Source of the DNA: Collinsella aerofaciens | GTDB lineage: Bacteria; Actinomycetota; Coriobacteriia; Coriobacteriales; Coriobacteriaceae | Assembly: GCA_008668235.1 (NCBI GenBank) | Contig: RQCP01000039.1 | Span: 1-24,889, forward strand | Direction of reading: 5' to 3' | DNA length: 24,889 bases | Part shown: one piece after another, positions 13,644 to 20,890 of the stretch | Position numbering within the stretch: the first letter of the stretch is position 1 | Layout of the letters: the number at the start of each line of letters is the position of its first letter | Notes under the pieces: generated by a model | What the model was told of the DNA's origin: nothing | The model's input: the letters and a program-made list of their open reading frames with translations, nothing else | Databases searched by the model: none | Position numbers and translations under genes: made by a program

Positions 13644-15668
13644 CTACATCAAGTTGCAAACAGCCGCCGCGAAGGCAACGGGGTCCTCGGGGAGGATACC
13701 CTCGACCAGCAGGGCCTGATCGTAGAGCAGACCAGAGTACTGCTTGATCTTGTCGGCGTCGCCTGCCTTCTGGGCAGCGACAAGCTTGTCAAAGACCGGG
13801 TGCTTGGCGTTGAGCTCGAGCACGCGCTGGCTCTTGGGCATACCGTCGGGCGCGCCCTCGGGTCCCTTCTGGAGCACCTTCTCCATCTCGAGCGAAAGTG
13901 GGCCCTCGGTGGTAATGCAAGCGGGGGCATCGGTCAGGCGCGCGGAGACGGCAACTTTCTCGACCTTGTCACCGAGCGCCTCCTTCATAGCGCTAAAGAG
14001 GTCCTCGTTTTCCTTGGTGGCGTCCTCGGCCTCCTTCTTCTCGTCCTCGGTCGCCAGATCAAGATCGCCAGTCGCGACGTTCTTGAGCTCCAGGTGACGA
14101 TCCTCGACCTCGGGCTCGGCACCGTCGGCAACGGCCTTCTCGGCAGCCTCGCGGGCGGCGTCGTCTTCGTAGATCTTAGGCATATCGGCGGCAACGTACT
14201 CACGCATAGCCTGGAACGTGAACTCATCCACATCCTGCGTCAGCAACAGCACGTCATAGCCGCGCTCGAGCACGCCCTTTACCACGGGCATCTTGGCCAA
14301 GCGCTCACGCGAGTCGCCGGCGGCGTAGTAGATGGCCTTCTGATCCTCGGGCATGCCCTTGGCATACTCGGCCAGGGTAATCATCTTCTGCTCCTTGGCA
14401 GACCAGAACAGTAGCAGGTCGGCGAGCTCATCGGCCTTCATGCCATAGCTCGAGTAGATGCCGTACTTAAGGCCGCGGCCAAAGTTCTCAAAGAACTTCT
14501 CGTAGGCCTCGCGGTCGTTGTCGCGCATGTCCTCAAGATCGGCAGTGATCTTCTTCTCGACACGCTTGGCAATGGCCTTGAGCTGACGGTTCTGTTGCAG
14601 CGTCTCACGCGAAATATTGAGCGTCACGTCGGCAGAGTCCACGACACCGCGCACAAAGTTGTAGTAGTCGGGCAGCAAGTCGTCGCACTTCTCCATAATC
14701 AGCACGTTGGAACTGTAGAGCGCCAGGCCCTTCTCGTAGTCCTTGCTGTACAGATCGAACGGGGCGCGACCCGGCACAAACAGCAGCGCATCGTACTCGA
14801 GCGTACCCTCGGCATGGAAGCTGATAGTGCGCGCGGGATCGTCAAAGTCGTGGAACGTGGACTTGTAGAACTCGTTGTAATCCTTCTGCTCAACGTCGGA
14901 GCTGCGCTTTTTCCAAATCGGCGTCATGGAGTTGATGGTCTCGAGCTCCTGGTAGTCCTCGTACTCGGGCTTGTAGTCGTCGCCGGCGTCCTCGGGCTTG
15001 GGTTTCTGGCGGCTCTTGCTCACCATCATCTGAATCGGGTAGCGCACATAGTTGCTGTACTGCTGAATCAGGCTCTTGAGGCCCCACTCGGTCAGGAAGC
15101 GATCGTAGGTCTCGGCCTCGCCGTCGGCGTCGAGCTTCTCGTTCTCGCGCAGCGTCAGGATGACATCGGTACCGTGCTCAGCACGCTCGCCATCCTCGAT
15201 GGTGTAGCCCTCAAGACCGTCGGACTCCCACACATGGGCGACATCCTCGCCATAGGCGCGGCTGACGACCTTCACATGGCTGGCGACCATAAAAGCCGAG
15301 TAGAAGCCCACGCCAAACTGGCCGATGATGTCGACATCGGAGCCCTGCTGCTCGGCGTTCTCGGTCTTAAACTCCTCGGAGCCGGAATGGGCGATGGTGC
15401 CCAGATTGCGCTCCAGCTCCTCGGCGGTCATGCCAATGCCGTTATCCGAGATGGTAATGGTGCGGGCGTCTTTATCAAAGGAGACGCGAATGGCCAGGTC
15501 GCCCTGGTCGATCTTGACGCTCGGGTCCTGCAGGCTCTTAAAGTTGAGCTTGTCGACGGCGTCGCTCGCGTTAGAGATAAGCTCGCGCAGGAAGATTTCC
15601 TTATTGGTGTAGATGGAGTTGATCATGAGGTCGAGCAGTTTTTTGCTCTCGGTCTTAAATTGACGCAT
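13644..15668 (-). CDS. htpG: Molecular chaperone HtpG (Hsp90)
   Basis: A 674-residue cytoplasmic ATP-dependent chaperone that acts as a dimer in folding and stress recovery. The N-terminal GHKL ATPase domain opens MRQFKTESKKLLDLMINSIY and carries NKEIFLRELISNASDA (ATP/Mg Asn and Glu), ISDNGIGM and GQFGVGFYSAFMVA. The middle domain holds the conserved NISRETLQQNR near residue 350, and the C-terminal domain is the dimerisation region. An acidic insertion near 520-550 (EDEKKEAEDATKENED) is seen in actinobacterial and other HtpGs. Length is slightly above the E. coli protein. The ATG at 15668 follows AAGGA by six bases. It appears monocistronic. A terminator-like hairpin lies in its leader (15699-15723), and its 3' end is followed by short and long repeat hairpins. 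No CIRCE or HAIR heat-shock operator is visible upstream. Confidence 0.97.
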   Translation of the reverse strand: MRQFKTESKKLLDLMINSIYTNKEIFLRELISNASDAVDKLNFKSLQDPSVKIDQGDLAIRVSFDKDARTITISDNGIGMTAEELERNLGTIAHSGSEEFKTENAEQQGSDVDIIGQFGVGFYSAFMVASHVKVVSRAYGEDVAHVWESDGLEGYTIEDGERAEHGTDVILTLRENEKLDADGEAETYDRFLTEWGLKSLIQQYSNYVRYPIQMMVSKSRQKPKPEDAGDDYKPEYEDYQELETINSMTPIWKKRSSDVEQKDYNEFYKSTFHDFDDPARTISFHAEGTLEYDALLFVPGRAPFDLYSKDYEKGLALYSSNVLIMEKCDDLLPDYYNFVRGVVDSADVTLNISRETLQQNRQLKAIAKRVEKKITADLEDMRDNDREAYEKFFENFGRGLKYGIYSSYGMKADELADLLLFWSAKEQKMITLAEYAKGMPEDQKAIYYAAGDSRERLAKMPVVKGVLERGYDVLLLTQDVDEFTFQAMREYVAADMPKIYEDDAAREAAEKAVADGAEPEVEDRHLELKNVATGDLDLATEDEKKEAEDATKENEDLFSAMKEALGDKVEKVAVSARLTDAPACITTEGPLSLEMEKVLQKGPEGAPDGMPKSQRVLELNAKHPVFDKLVAAQKAGDADKIKQYSGLLYDQALLVEGILPEDPVAFAAAVCNLM

Positions 15669-15698
15669 GTGCAGTCCTTTCGCGCTACCCCTGTCCGC

Positions 15699-15723
15699 AA
15701 AAACGGCCCGGTCGCCCGAGCCG
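15699..15723 (-). terminator. Terminator-like hairpin in the htpG leader
   Basis: On minus-strand RNA, CGGCUCGG and CCGGGCCG pair over eight positions (one G-U) around a four-base GCGA loop and are followed by UUUUUGC. It lies only 31 bases before the htpG ATG and 148 bases after the GNAT stop. It may terminate readthrough from the GNAT/cps side or act as an attenuator of htpG. An AT-rich TATAAA-like segment lies upstream of it, but I cannot assign the htpG promoter with confidence. Confidence 0.5.
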
Positions 15724-15829
15724 CATCGCAGACCTGCTATGTTCAGACTTAGATTTTATAACCCATTAACGCGCATATATACATACGGAATCGAAAAACT
15801 GTATGTCCGAGCGCTCCAATGCGTCAATT

Positions 15830-15879
15830 GCCAAGGAGTGTCCCCAACTGCCGGCAGAAAAGGAACGTCCCTATCTGCC
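15830..15879. repeat. Two-unit GGGGAC-type repeat overlapping a gene end
   Basis: Read on the minus strand, two similar units lie head to tail: GGCAGATAGGGACGTTCCTT continuing to CTGCC (15879-15853), then GGCAGTTGGGGACACTCCTT followed by GGC (15852-15830). Each starts GGCAG and has a GGGAC-N2-TCCTT core; the first closes with CTGCC. The first unit supplies the last two sense codons and the TAG stop of the GNAT gene. The core matches 13354-13409. Confidence 0.7.
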
Positions 15880-16371
15880 ATCTACGCGCTTGGCCATCCA
15901 GACATGGGGTTGGCCCTCGTCTTCGTAATCTACCGGGGCAATTTGCGTGTAGCCCGCCTTTGCATAGAGCGGCAGCACGTATTCCTGCGCATGCAGCTTA
16001 ATAAGCTTAGCGCCGGCATCGCGTGCACACGAAGCACTGGTCTCGACGATCGCACTCGCCAGTCCGCGACGACGCCTAGCCGGCAGCACGGCGACGCGCC
16101 CCATAATGTAGGTCTCCCCCGCCGCAACGCCTTCGTCCATGTCGCATGCCGGCAACACCGGGGCCCCTGCGTCAGCCACGCGTTCAAGCTCTTCGGGAAA
16201 CACGCGCGAGCAACCGGCAAGCTCGTCGTCTACATAGAGCGTCACATGAATGCAGTTCGGATCCTCGTCGATAGCGTCGAACTCATTCTCGTAGCCCTGC
16301 TCGTCCATAAAAACGACGCGGCGCACCAACGCCGCGTCATCAAAGCATCCCGTCTTAAGTTGGATATCCAT
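15871..16371 (-). CDS. GNAT-family N-acetyltransferase
   Basis: A 166-residue cytoplasmic acyl-CoA-dependent N-acetyltransferase of the ElaA/YjcF-like GNAT type. The acetyl-CoA pyrophosphate loop is RVAVLPARRRRGLASAI (about 91-107), preceded by the beta-4 strand GETYIMG. The N-terminal VVFMDEQGYENEFDAIDEDPNCIHV resembles the RxxVFvxEQ…DEfDxxD signature of this subgroup. The C-terminal YAKAGYTQIAPVDYEDEGQPHVWM is the usual GNAT end. The substrate is unknown. The ATG at 16371 is preferred because AAAGGG lies five bases upstream; an earlier ATG at 16389 lacks a site. It lies 39 bases downstream of cpsB and could be the last gene of that operon. The final two codons and the stop are built from a GGGGAC-type repeat, so the C-terminus may have been altered by repeat insertion. 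Confidence 0.88.
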   Translation of the reverse strand: MDIQLKTGCFDDAALVRRVVFMDEQGYENEFDAIDEDPNCIHVTLYVDDELAGCSRVFPEELERVADAGAPVLPACDMDEGVAAGETYIMGRVAVLPARRRRGLASAIVETSASCARDAGAKLIKLHAQEYVLPLYAKAGYTQIAPVDYEDEGQPHVWMAKRVDGR

Positions 16372-16410
16372 GGCTGCCCTTTCATTCAATGCGAACGTTA
16401 GGGACAGATA

Positions 16411-17061
16411 TTAGCGAAAATGAGCTCCGCGCACGCTAAACTTCGCGCGAGCCTTCGCCAGGCAGTCGTAATGACCCACGTTATGGGCATCGCTCGCGAT
16501 GAAGCTGTACAGGTTCTGATCGAACAGGCGCTGTGCCGGCTTTTTCTCGCGACCAAAGCGACCGCCGGCAATAAAGTCCGCCGAAGCCTGCAGCTTGCAG
16601 CCCATATCGACCAGGCGCTCCGCCACGCTTACATCCTTTTGAACCGCACGATAGCGCTCAGGATGAGCGATGATCACCTGGTAGCCACGGCACTGCAAAT
16701 CGTAAATCGTGTTCTCGTACTCTCTAAACGCATACGCATCGGCATGCGTCGAAAGCTCGAGCAGAAACTCGTTGGTCCCATCGAAATGCAAGTGCTCCGC
16801 AGCATCGATACCAAGCTCAACGAGCTTTCGATGGTTGACCTCGAAGCCCATCTGGAGCGGAAAACCGTCAGCGTTATCACGCAGCAGCTCAAAGGCATCC
16901 CACATCTTGTCGTAATCAAAATAGGGATCACGACAGTGAGGAGTGCAAACGATTCTGGTTACACCGGCCCGCTTGGCAGCCTCGAGCATCGCCAAGCTCT
17001 CATCGAGATCGGCGGCGCCGTCGTCTACACCCGGCAAGATATGGCAATGAATGTCACGCAT
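16411..17061 (-). CDS. cpsB: CpsB/YwqE-type PHP-domain tyrosine-protein phosphatase
   Basis: A 216-residue manganese-dependent phosphotyrosine phosphatase of the PHP superfamily. It dephosphorylates the tyrosine tail of the capsule kinase and so controls polysaccharide chain length. Metal-binding motifs are DIHCHILPGVDDGA (3-16), TPHCRDPYF (40-48), EFLLELS (98-104), HPERY (133-137) and SDAHN (190-194). The ATG at 17061 has AAGG seven bases upstream. It starts 16 bases after the stop of the kinase gene, so C, D and B form one transcript. The order C-D-B differs from the pneumococcal A-B-C-D order. No glycosyltransferase or polymerase genes follow. Confidence 0.93.
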   Translation of the reverse strand: MRDIHCHILPGVDDGAADLDESLAMLEAAKRAGVTRIVCTPHCRDPYFDYDKMWDAFELLRDNADGFPLQMGFEVNHRKLVELGIDAAEHLHFDGTNEFLLELSTHADAYAFREYENTIYDLQCRGYQVIIAHPERYRAVQKDVSVAERLVDMGCKLQASADFIAGGRFGREKKPAQRLFDQNLYSFIASDAHNVGHYDCLAKARAKFSVRGAHFR

Positions 17062-17077
17062 AGGTCAGCCTTATCAA

Positions 17078-17815
17078 CTAAACGTTTGCTCGGTTGGTGA
17101 AGATGCCCTTTTTGGAAGTCCCCTGATCGTCGGAGCCCTTCTTAACCTTCTTACCGTCCTTGGTGTAGTAAGAATAGTAGTACTCGCTGGTCTCGGTCTC
17201 ACAGTAATTCATGACGGTACCGATGAGCTTGACCTTTTCGGACTTCTTAAGCTGGCCGATGGCGTTGAGTGCCTCCTCGCGCTTGGTGAAGTCCTCGCGC
17301 ACCACGAACAGCGTGCCGTCGGTCAGGCTGGCAATCTCGGCAGCATCGATGAAGGTGCCGACCGGAGGAGCGTCGAAGATGACGTACTGGAACTTGGCAG
17401 ACAGCGCCTTGACCAGCTTGGCAAAGCGGTGAGAAACGATGATGTCGGCAGGATTGGGAATGTGCGGCTCGGCATCGAGGAAGTAGAAGTTCTTCTGACC
17501 CGTCTCGACAATTGCCTGGTCAATGGAGATCTGCTCGGAAAGGACCGCATAGAGTCCGCCGCGCGAACGAACGCCGAGCATATCGGAAAGGGACCTGCGG
17601 CGCATATCGGCCTCGACCAGGAGCACGGACTTGCCGCTCGTGGCGATAGCCTGGGCAAGGTTGATGGAAACCGTAGACTTGCCCTCGTTGGGAATCGAGG
17701 ACGTGACGGTAATGGTGCGAATGGGGTCGTCCACGCTCGCAAAGCGGATATTGGCCAGAAGGGTCTTGGCGGCATTCTGTACAACGAGCTTATCGGTGTT
17801 CTTTGCCTTAGCCAT
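17078..17815 (-). CDS. cpsD: CpsD-type bacterial tyrosine kinase (BY-kinase)
   Basis: A 245-residue cytoplasmic P-loop kinase of capsule/exopolysaccharide systems. It is activated by the membrane adaptor CpsC and autophosphorylates its C-terminal tyrosines. It shows Walker A SSIPNEGKSTVS (39-50, Lys46), Walker A' VLLVEADMRR (64-73) and Walker B YVIFDAPP (144-151). The C-terminal tyrosine cluster SEYYYSYY carries Tyr 212, 213, 214, 216 and 217. A lysine-rich tail follows the cluster (KDGKKVKKGSDDQGTSKKG), so the tyrosines are not at the extreme end. The kinase and adaptor are separate genes, as in Gram-positives. The ATG at 17815 lies two bases after the CpsC stop, with AAAGGTGG inside the end of that gene, consistent with translational coupling. 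Confidence 0.95.
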   Translation of the reverse strand: MAKAKNTDKLVVQNAAKTLLANIRFASVDDPIRTITVTSSIPNEGKSTVSINLAQAIATSGKSVLLVEADMRRRSLSDMLGVRSRGGLYAVLSEQISIDQAIVETGQKNFYFLDAEPHIPNPADIIVSHRFAKLVKALSAKFQYVIFDAPPVGTFIDAAEIASLTDGTLFVVREDFTKREEALNAIGQLKKSEKVKLIGTVMNYCETETSEYYYSYYTKDGKKVKKGSDDQGTSKKGIFTNRANV

Positions 17816-17817
17816 GC

Positions 17818-18474
17818 CTATTTACCACCTTTCATAGCCGGAATTCGGCCAACAACGGGAATGCCCAGGAGCTCTTCTGCCTCTTCGGCACCGCGGATGC
17901 GGGTATTGAGCATGTCTGCCAAAACGACATAGGCGACTGCGATAAAGATACCGGCGAGGAACGCGACAGCAACGTACAGCATACGCTTGGGACCGCTGGG
18001 GGCTTCGGGAGTCTTAGCCTCGTCGATAACGTTGATGCTCTGGGCAGCGCCGACGTTCTGAGCGACCGTACTCACCGAGCTGGCCATGGCCTTTGCGACC
18101 CTAGCCGTCTCCTTGGCATCGGTACCGGTAACCGAAAGCGTAATGACACGCGTGGTGGTCTCGGAGGAAACAGACACCTTGTAGTCATCCAGATCGGTGA
18201 GGCCCAGTTCATTGGCTGCGCCGCTCTTAACGCTATCGCTATCCAGCAGCGTGGCGATATCGTTGGAAAGCATCTGACTCGCCGAGAGATCGTTGTAGCT
18301 CATCTGACCGCTATCGTCGGTCTTGGCGAGAATGTACATGCTCGTCGTCGCGGTATAGGTGTTGTCCATCGCAACGAAGGACACGATGCCCATGGCGATC
18401 GCGCAGACCACCGGAAGGGTGATGACCAGCTGAAGGTGCTTCTTCAGCAGCTGGAACAGTTCGAGAAGGGTCAT
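17818..18474 (-). CDS. cpsC: CpsC/Wzz-type polysaccharide chain-length regulator and kinase activator
   Basis: A 218-residue polysaccharide co-polymerase of the Wzz superfamily. An N-terminal transmembrane helix (about 17-36) is followed by an extracytoplasmic domain containing YTATTSMYILAKTDDSG and a helical part. A proline-containing segment (EAKTPEAPSGPKR, about 152-164) leads into the second helix (LYVAVAFLAGIFIAVAYVVLA). The cytoplasmic tail NTRIRGAEEAEELLGIPVVGRIPA is the usual kinase-docking region. It determines chain length and activates CpsD. The ATG at 18474 has AAAGGC upstream. First gene of cpsC-cpsD-cpsB, with a candidate promoter about 50-75 bases upstream. Confidence 0.93.
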   Translation of the reverse strand: MTLLELFQLLKKHLQLVITLPVVCAIAMGIVSFVAMDNTYTATTSMYILAKTDDSGQMSYNDLSASQMLSNDIATLLDSDSVKSGAANELGLTDLDDYKVSVSSETTTRVITLSVTGTDAKETARVAKAMASSVSTVAQNVGAAQSINVIDEAKTPEAPSGPKRMLYVAVAFLAGIFIAVAYVVLADMLNTRIRGAEEAEELLGIPVVGRIPAMKGGK

Positions 18475-18521
18475 GCAGCTTGCCTTTCATTTCCCCAGTT
18501 CGGATTGACAAAACTGTCCGT

Positions 18522-18550
18522 ATGTTATCGCATCTTTTTACCGAGACCAA
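18522..18550 (-). promoter_or_regulatory. Candidate promoter of the cpsC-cpsD-cpsB operon
   Basis: Minus-strand TTGGTC (18550-18545) and TAACAT (18527-18522) are separated by 17 bases, about 50 bases before the cpsC ATG. Matches to consensus are 3 of 6 and 4 of 6, so support comes mainly from spacing and position. Confidence 0.35.
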
Positions 18551-18615
18551 ACTCTATACATAAGAAACAGGCTCTCCTGTAAAAATGTCGGAAGCAATCG
18601 TAAAATTGCACAACA

Positions 18616-18644
18616 ACGCCGCACCCGAAAGTCAAATGCGGCGT
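18616..18644 (-). terminator. Hairpin downstream of the PhoR-like kinase gene
   Basis: ACGCCGCA and TGCGGCGT form a perfect 8-bp stem with a 13-base loop, 25-55 bases past the kinase stop. On the minus strand it is followed by a mixed T-rich run (TTGTTGTGCAATTTT). A plausible but imperfect terminator of the pho gene group. Confidence 0.45.
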
Positions 18645-18669
18645 CTGCATCAATATCTATGTTATATCG

Positions 18670-20094
18670 CTATGCGAATGGCTCGTCCTGCTGTATGGGA
18701 AACGTCACCGTAATGGTGGTTCCCACGCCCAACTCGCTCGACAGATCGAGCGTGGCGTGATGATACAGGGCCGCATGCTTGACAATGGCAAGCCCCAGAC
18801 CGGTTCCGCCGCGTGCCTTGGACCTACTCTTGTCCACGCGATAGAACCGCTCAAATACCTTGCCCTGTTCTTCAGGCGCGATACCGATTCCCGTGTCGGC
18901 GACCGCAAGGAACGGATGGCCTTCGTCGTTGGTGCCGCACTGCAGCGTAACCGTACCGCCGGGTCGATTGTAGCGGATGGCGTTGCTTGCCAGATTATAG
19001 ATGAGCTCGTCAATCAAGCGCGACACGCCCTCGATGACCACAGGCTTGGTCTCATGACTTATCGTCACATTCGCCTGACGGGCGACCTGTTCAAGACGCT
19101 GCTCGACCGCGTAGATGGCACGCGAGAGCTCAATAGGCTCCGTGGACCCAATGGGCACCGCCTCGCCCTCAGCTGCACGCTCGGCCTCGTCCAAGTTAGA
19201 CAGCGTAAGGATATCGTTGACAAGCGCTGCCAAGCGGCCCGCCTCACGATAGATGCGACCGCCAAAGTTGCGCAGGTCGCCCTCGCCCTCGACCATGCCG
19301 TTTGCGATGAGCTCGGCATAGCCCGAAATCGCCGTAAGCGGCGTCTTGAGCTCATGGGTGATATTCGCCGTGAACTCGCGGCGCATACGGTCGTTGTCCG
19401 CCAGCACCGCCATTTGGCGCTTGAGCTCCTGGCGCTGCGACTCAATACGCTCAAGCATGGGGACCATCTCGGCATAGGCGTGCTCATAGCTACGGCGTGG
19501 GTGGTCCAAATCCACCTCTTGCAAAGGCGCGATGATGGCACGGGACTCGCGGCGCGCCATAAAAAACGAGAGTACCGCACCCGCTGCTGCGATAAGCAGC
19601 ATCGGCGCCACCATCGACAGCAAAATCGCCGCAACGCCAGGCTGGGCCTGCGCCAAGCGGACAACCTGGCCGTTATCAAGGGCGACGGCGCGATACAGCA
19701 TAATCTCGTCGAGCGTAGAGCTTGCGCGCTCCGCGGAACCCGAACCACTCTCAAAGGCCTCGATGACCTCGGGGCGATCGCCATGGTTGGGCAGTGTGGA
19801 AGGCGACGCCTCGTTGTCGTAGGCAACCGATCCATCCTTGTTAATCAGCGTGATGCGCAAGTCCTCTCGATCGAGGCTACGCAAGAACGGGATGGGCTCC
19901 TGCTGCTCGTCGAGGGCGGCAGCAATGAGCTCGGTTTCTTGCGCCAGGTTGGCACTCGTGGCATCCGCCAAGGTGTTTTGCACAAAGAACGCACCCAGCA
20001 CCGTAAACGCCACGATAACCGCCATGGCGCAGACAAAGATCGTCACAAAAACGCGGTGCGACAGCGTATGTTTTCCCTGGGGGGCGAAGACCAC
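18670..20094 (-). CDS. phoR: PhoR-like sensor histidine kinase
   Basis: A 474-residue membrane histidine kinase. Helix 1 (about 17-40) and helix 2 (about 157-178) flank a 115-residue extracytoplasmic sensor region. A linker with a HAMP-like segment follows. The H box is FTANITHELKTPLTAISGYAELI, with phospho-acceptor His near 249. The ATPase motifs are the N box NLASNAIRYN, G1 VADTGIGI, F box FERFYRVDKSRS and G2 GGTGLGLAIVKH. The GTG start at 20094 follows GGAGGAG by six bases and lies three bases after the regulator's stop. It pairs with the PhoB-like regulator and follows pstB, so phosphate control is the likely role. It has a real extracytoplasmic domain, as in Gram-positive PhoR, rather than the short loop of E. 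coli PhoR. No PAS domain is evident. Confidence 0.93.
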   Translation of the reverse strand: MVFAPQGKHTLSHRVFVTIFVCAMAVIVAFTVLGAFFVQNTLADATSANLAQETELIAAALDEQQEPIPFLRSLDREDLRITLINKDGSVAYDNEASPSTLPNHGDRPEVIEAFESGSGSAERASSTLDEIMLYRAVALDNGQVVRLAQAQPGVAAILLSMVAPMLLIAAAGAVLSFFMARRESRAIIAPLQEVDLDHPRRSYEHAYAEMVPMLERIESQRQELKRQMAVLADNDRMRREFTANITHELKTPLTAISGYAELIANGMVEGEGDLRNFGGRIYREAGRLAALVNDILTLSNLDEAERAAEGEAVPIGSTEPIELSRAIYAVEQRLEQVARQANVTISHETKPVVIEGVSRLIDELIYNLASNAIRYNRPGGTVTLQCGTNDEGHPFLAVADTGIGIAPEEQGKVFERFYRVDKSRSKARGGTGLGLAIVKHAALYHHATLDLSSELGVGTTITVTFPIQQDEPFA

Positions 20095-20097
20095 GGG

Positions 20098-20826
20098 TTA
20101 CTCCTCCGATGCGGTGGCCGCGGTGTCGTCACCTTCGGCACCATCACCGGCAGAAGGCTCGGCCAAGCGGTAGCCCACGCCGCGCACGGTCTCGATGGCG
20201 CTGGCATGCTCGCCCAGTTTTTGGCGAAGCGTCTGCACGTGCACGTCAACGGTGCGCGAACCGCCGTCGAAGTCCCAGCCCCACACGCTCTGCAGCAACG
20301 ACTCGCGGGTAAAAACCACGCCGGGCTTGCGCATGAGGTACTCGAGCAGGTCGAACTCGCGCAGGGTGAGCTTAAGCGGCTCGCCGGCAACGGTCACCTC
20401 GCGATGGCTGGGCGAGAGCACGATGTCGCCCACGCTGAGCACATCGCTCGCCTGCTTGACCATGCCGCCGCGACGCAGCAGTGCGCGGCAGCGGCTCGCA
20501 AGCTCCATGAGCGAAAACGGCTTAGTCAGGTAATCGTCGGCACCGCCATCGAGCGCCATCACCTTGTCGAGCTCGGTATCCTTGGCGGTAAGCATCATGA
20601 TGGGCACCGTCGCCGTCAGGCGGTCGGCACGCAGGCGACGCATAATCGCCAAGCCATCGGTATCGGGCAGCATGATATCGAGCAGGACGGCATCGGGTAC
20701 CCGTCGCGCCACGGCAGTCTTAAACTCACCGTCGCACGAAAAGCCCTCGGCCTCGATTCCCTGCTTGCGCAACGCATAGACCGTCAAATCCCTGATGTTG
20801 TCATCGTCCTCGACGTAATAGATCAT
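20098..20826 (-). CDS. phoB: PhoB/PhoP-like response regulator (OmpR family)
   Basis: A 242-residue response regulator. The receiver domain has the acidic cluster EDDD (6-9), phospho-acceptor Asp50 in LLDIMLPD, Thr80 and Lys102 (TKPF). The winged-helix DNA-binding domain (about 130-225) shows LTLREFDLLEYLMRKPGVVFTRESLL and RTVDVHVQTLRQKLG. The C-terminus is a 17-residue acidic, alanine-rich tail (AGDGAEGDDTAATASEE) beyond the wing, longer than usual. The ATG at 20826 is selected because AAAGGGG lies six bases upstream; an earlier ATG at 20850 lacks a ribosome site. It lies 64 bases after pstB and three bases before the kinase gene. Phosphate regulation is inferred from the pstB neighbour. Confidence 0.93.
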   Translation of the reverse strand: MIYYVEDDDNIRDLTVYALRKQGIEAEGFSCDGEFKTAVARRVPDAVLLDIMLPDTDGLAIMRRLRADRLTATVPIMMLTAKDTELDKVMALDGGADDYLTKPFSLMELASRCRALLRRGGMVKQASDVLSVGDIVLSPSHREVTVAGEPLKLTLREFDLLEYLMRKPGVVFTRESLLQSVWGWDFDGGSRTVDVHVQTLRQKLGEHASAIETVRGVGYRLAEPSAGDGAEGDDTAATASEE

Positions 20827-20890
20827 GTTGAACCCCTTTGCGGCCGGCATGACCGCATCTTAACCCTAAAGGTACCTTCACTAGATGGTA

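Noticed and set aside
14595..15752. A 385-codon plus-strand frame opposite htpG
   Set aside because: Composition is that of an antisense shadow and it contains no motif; HtpG is unambiguous on the other strand.
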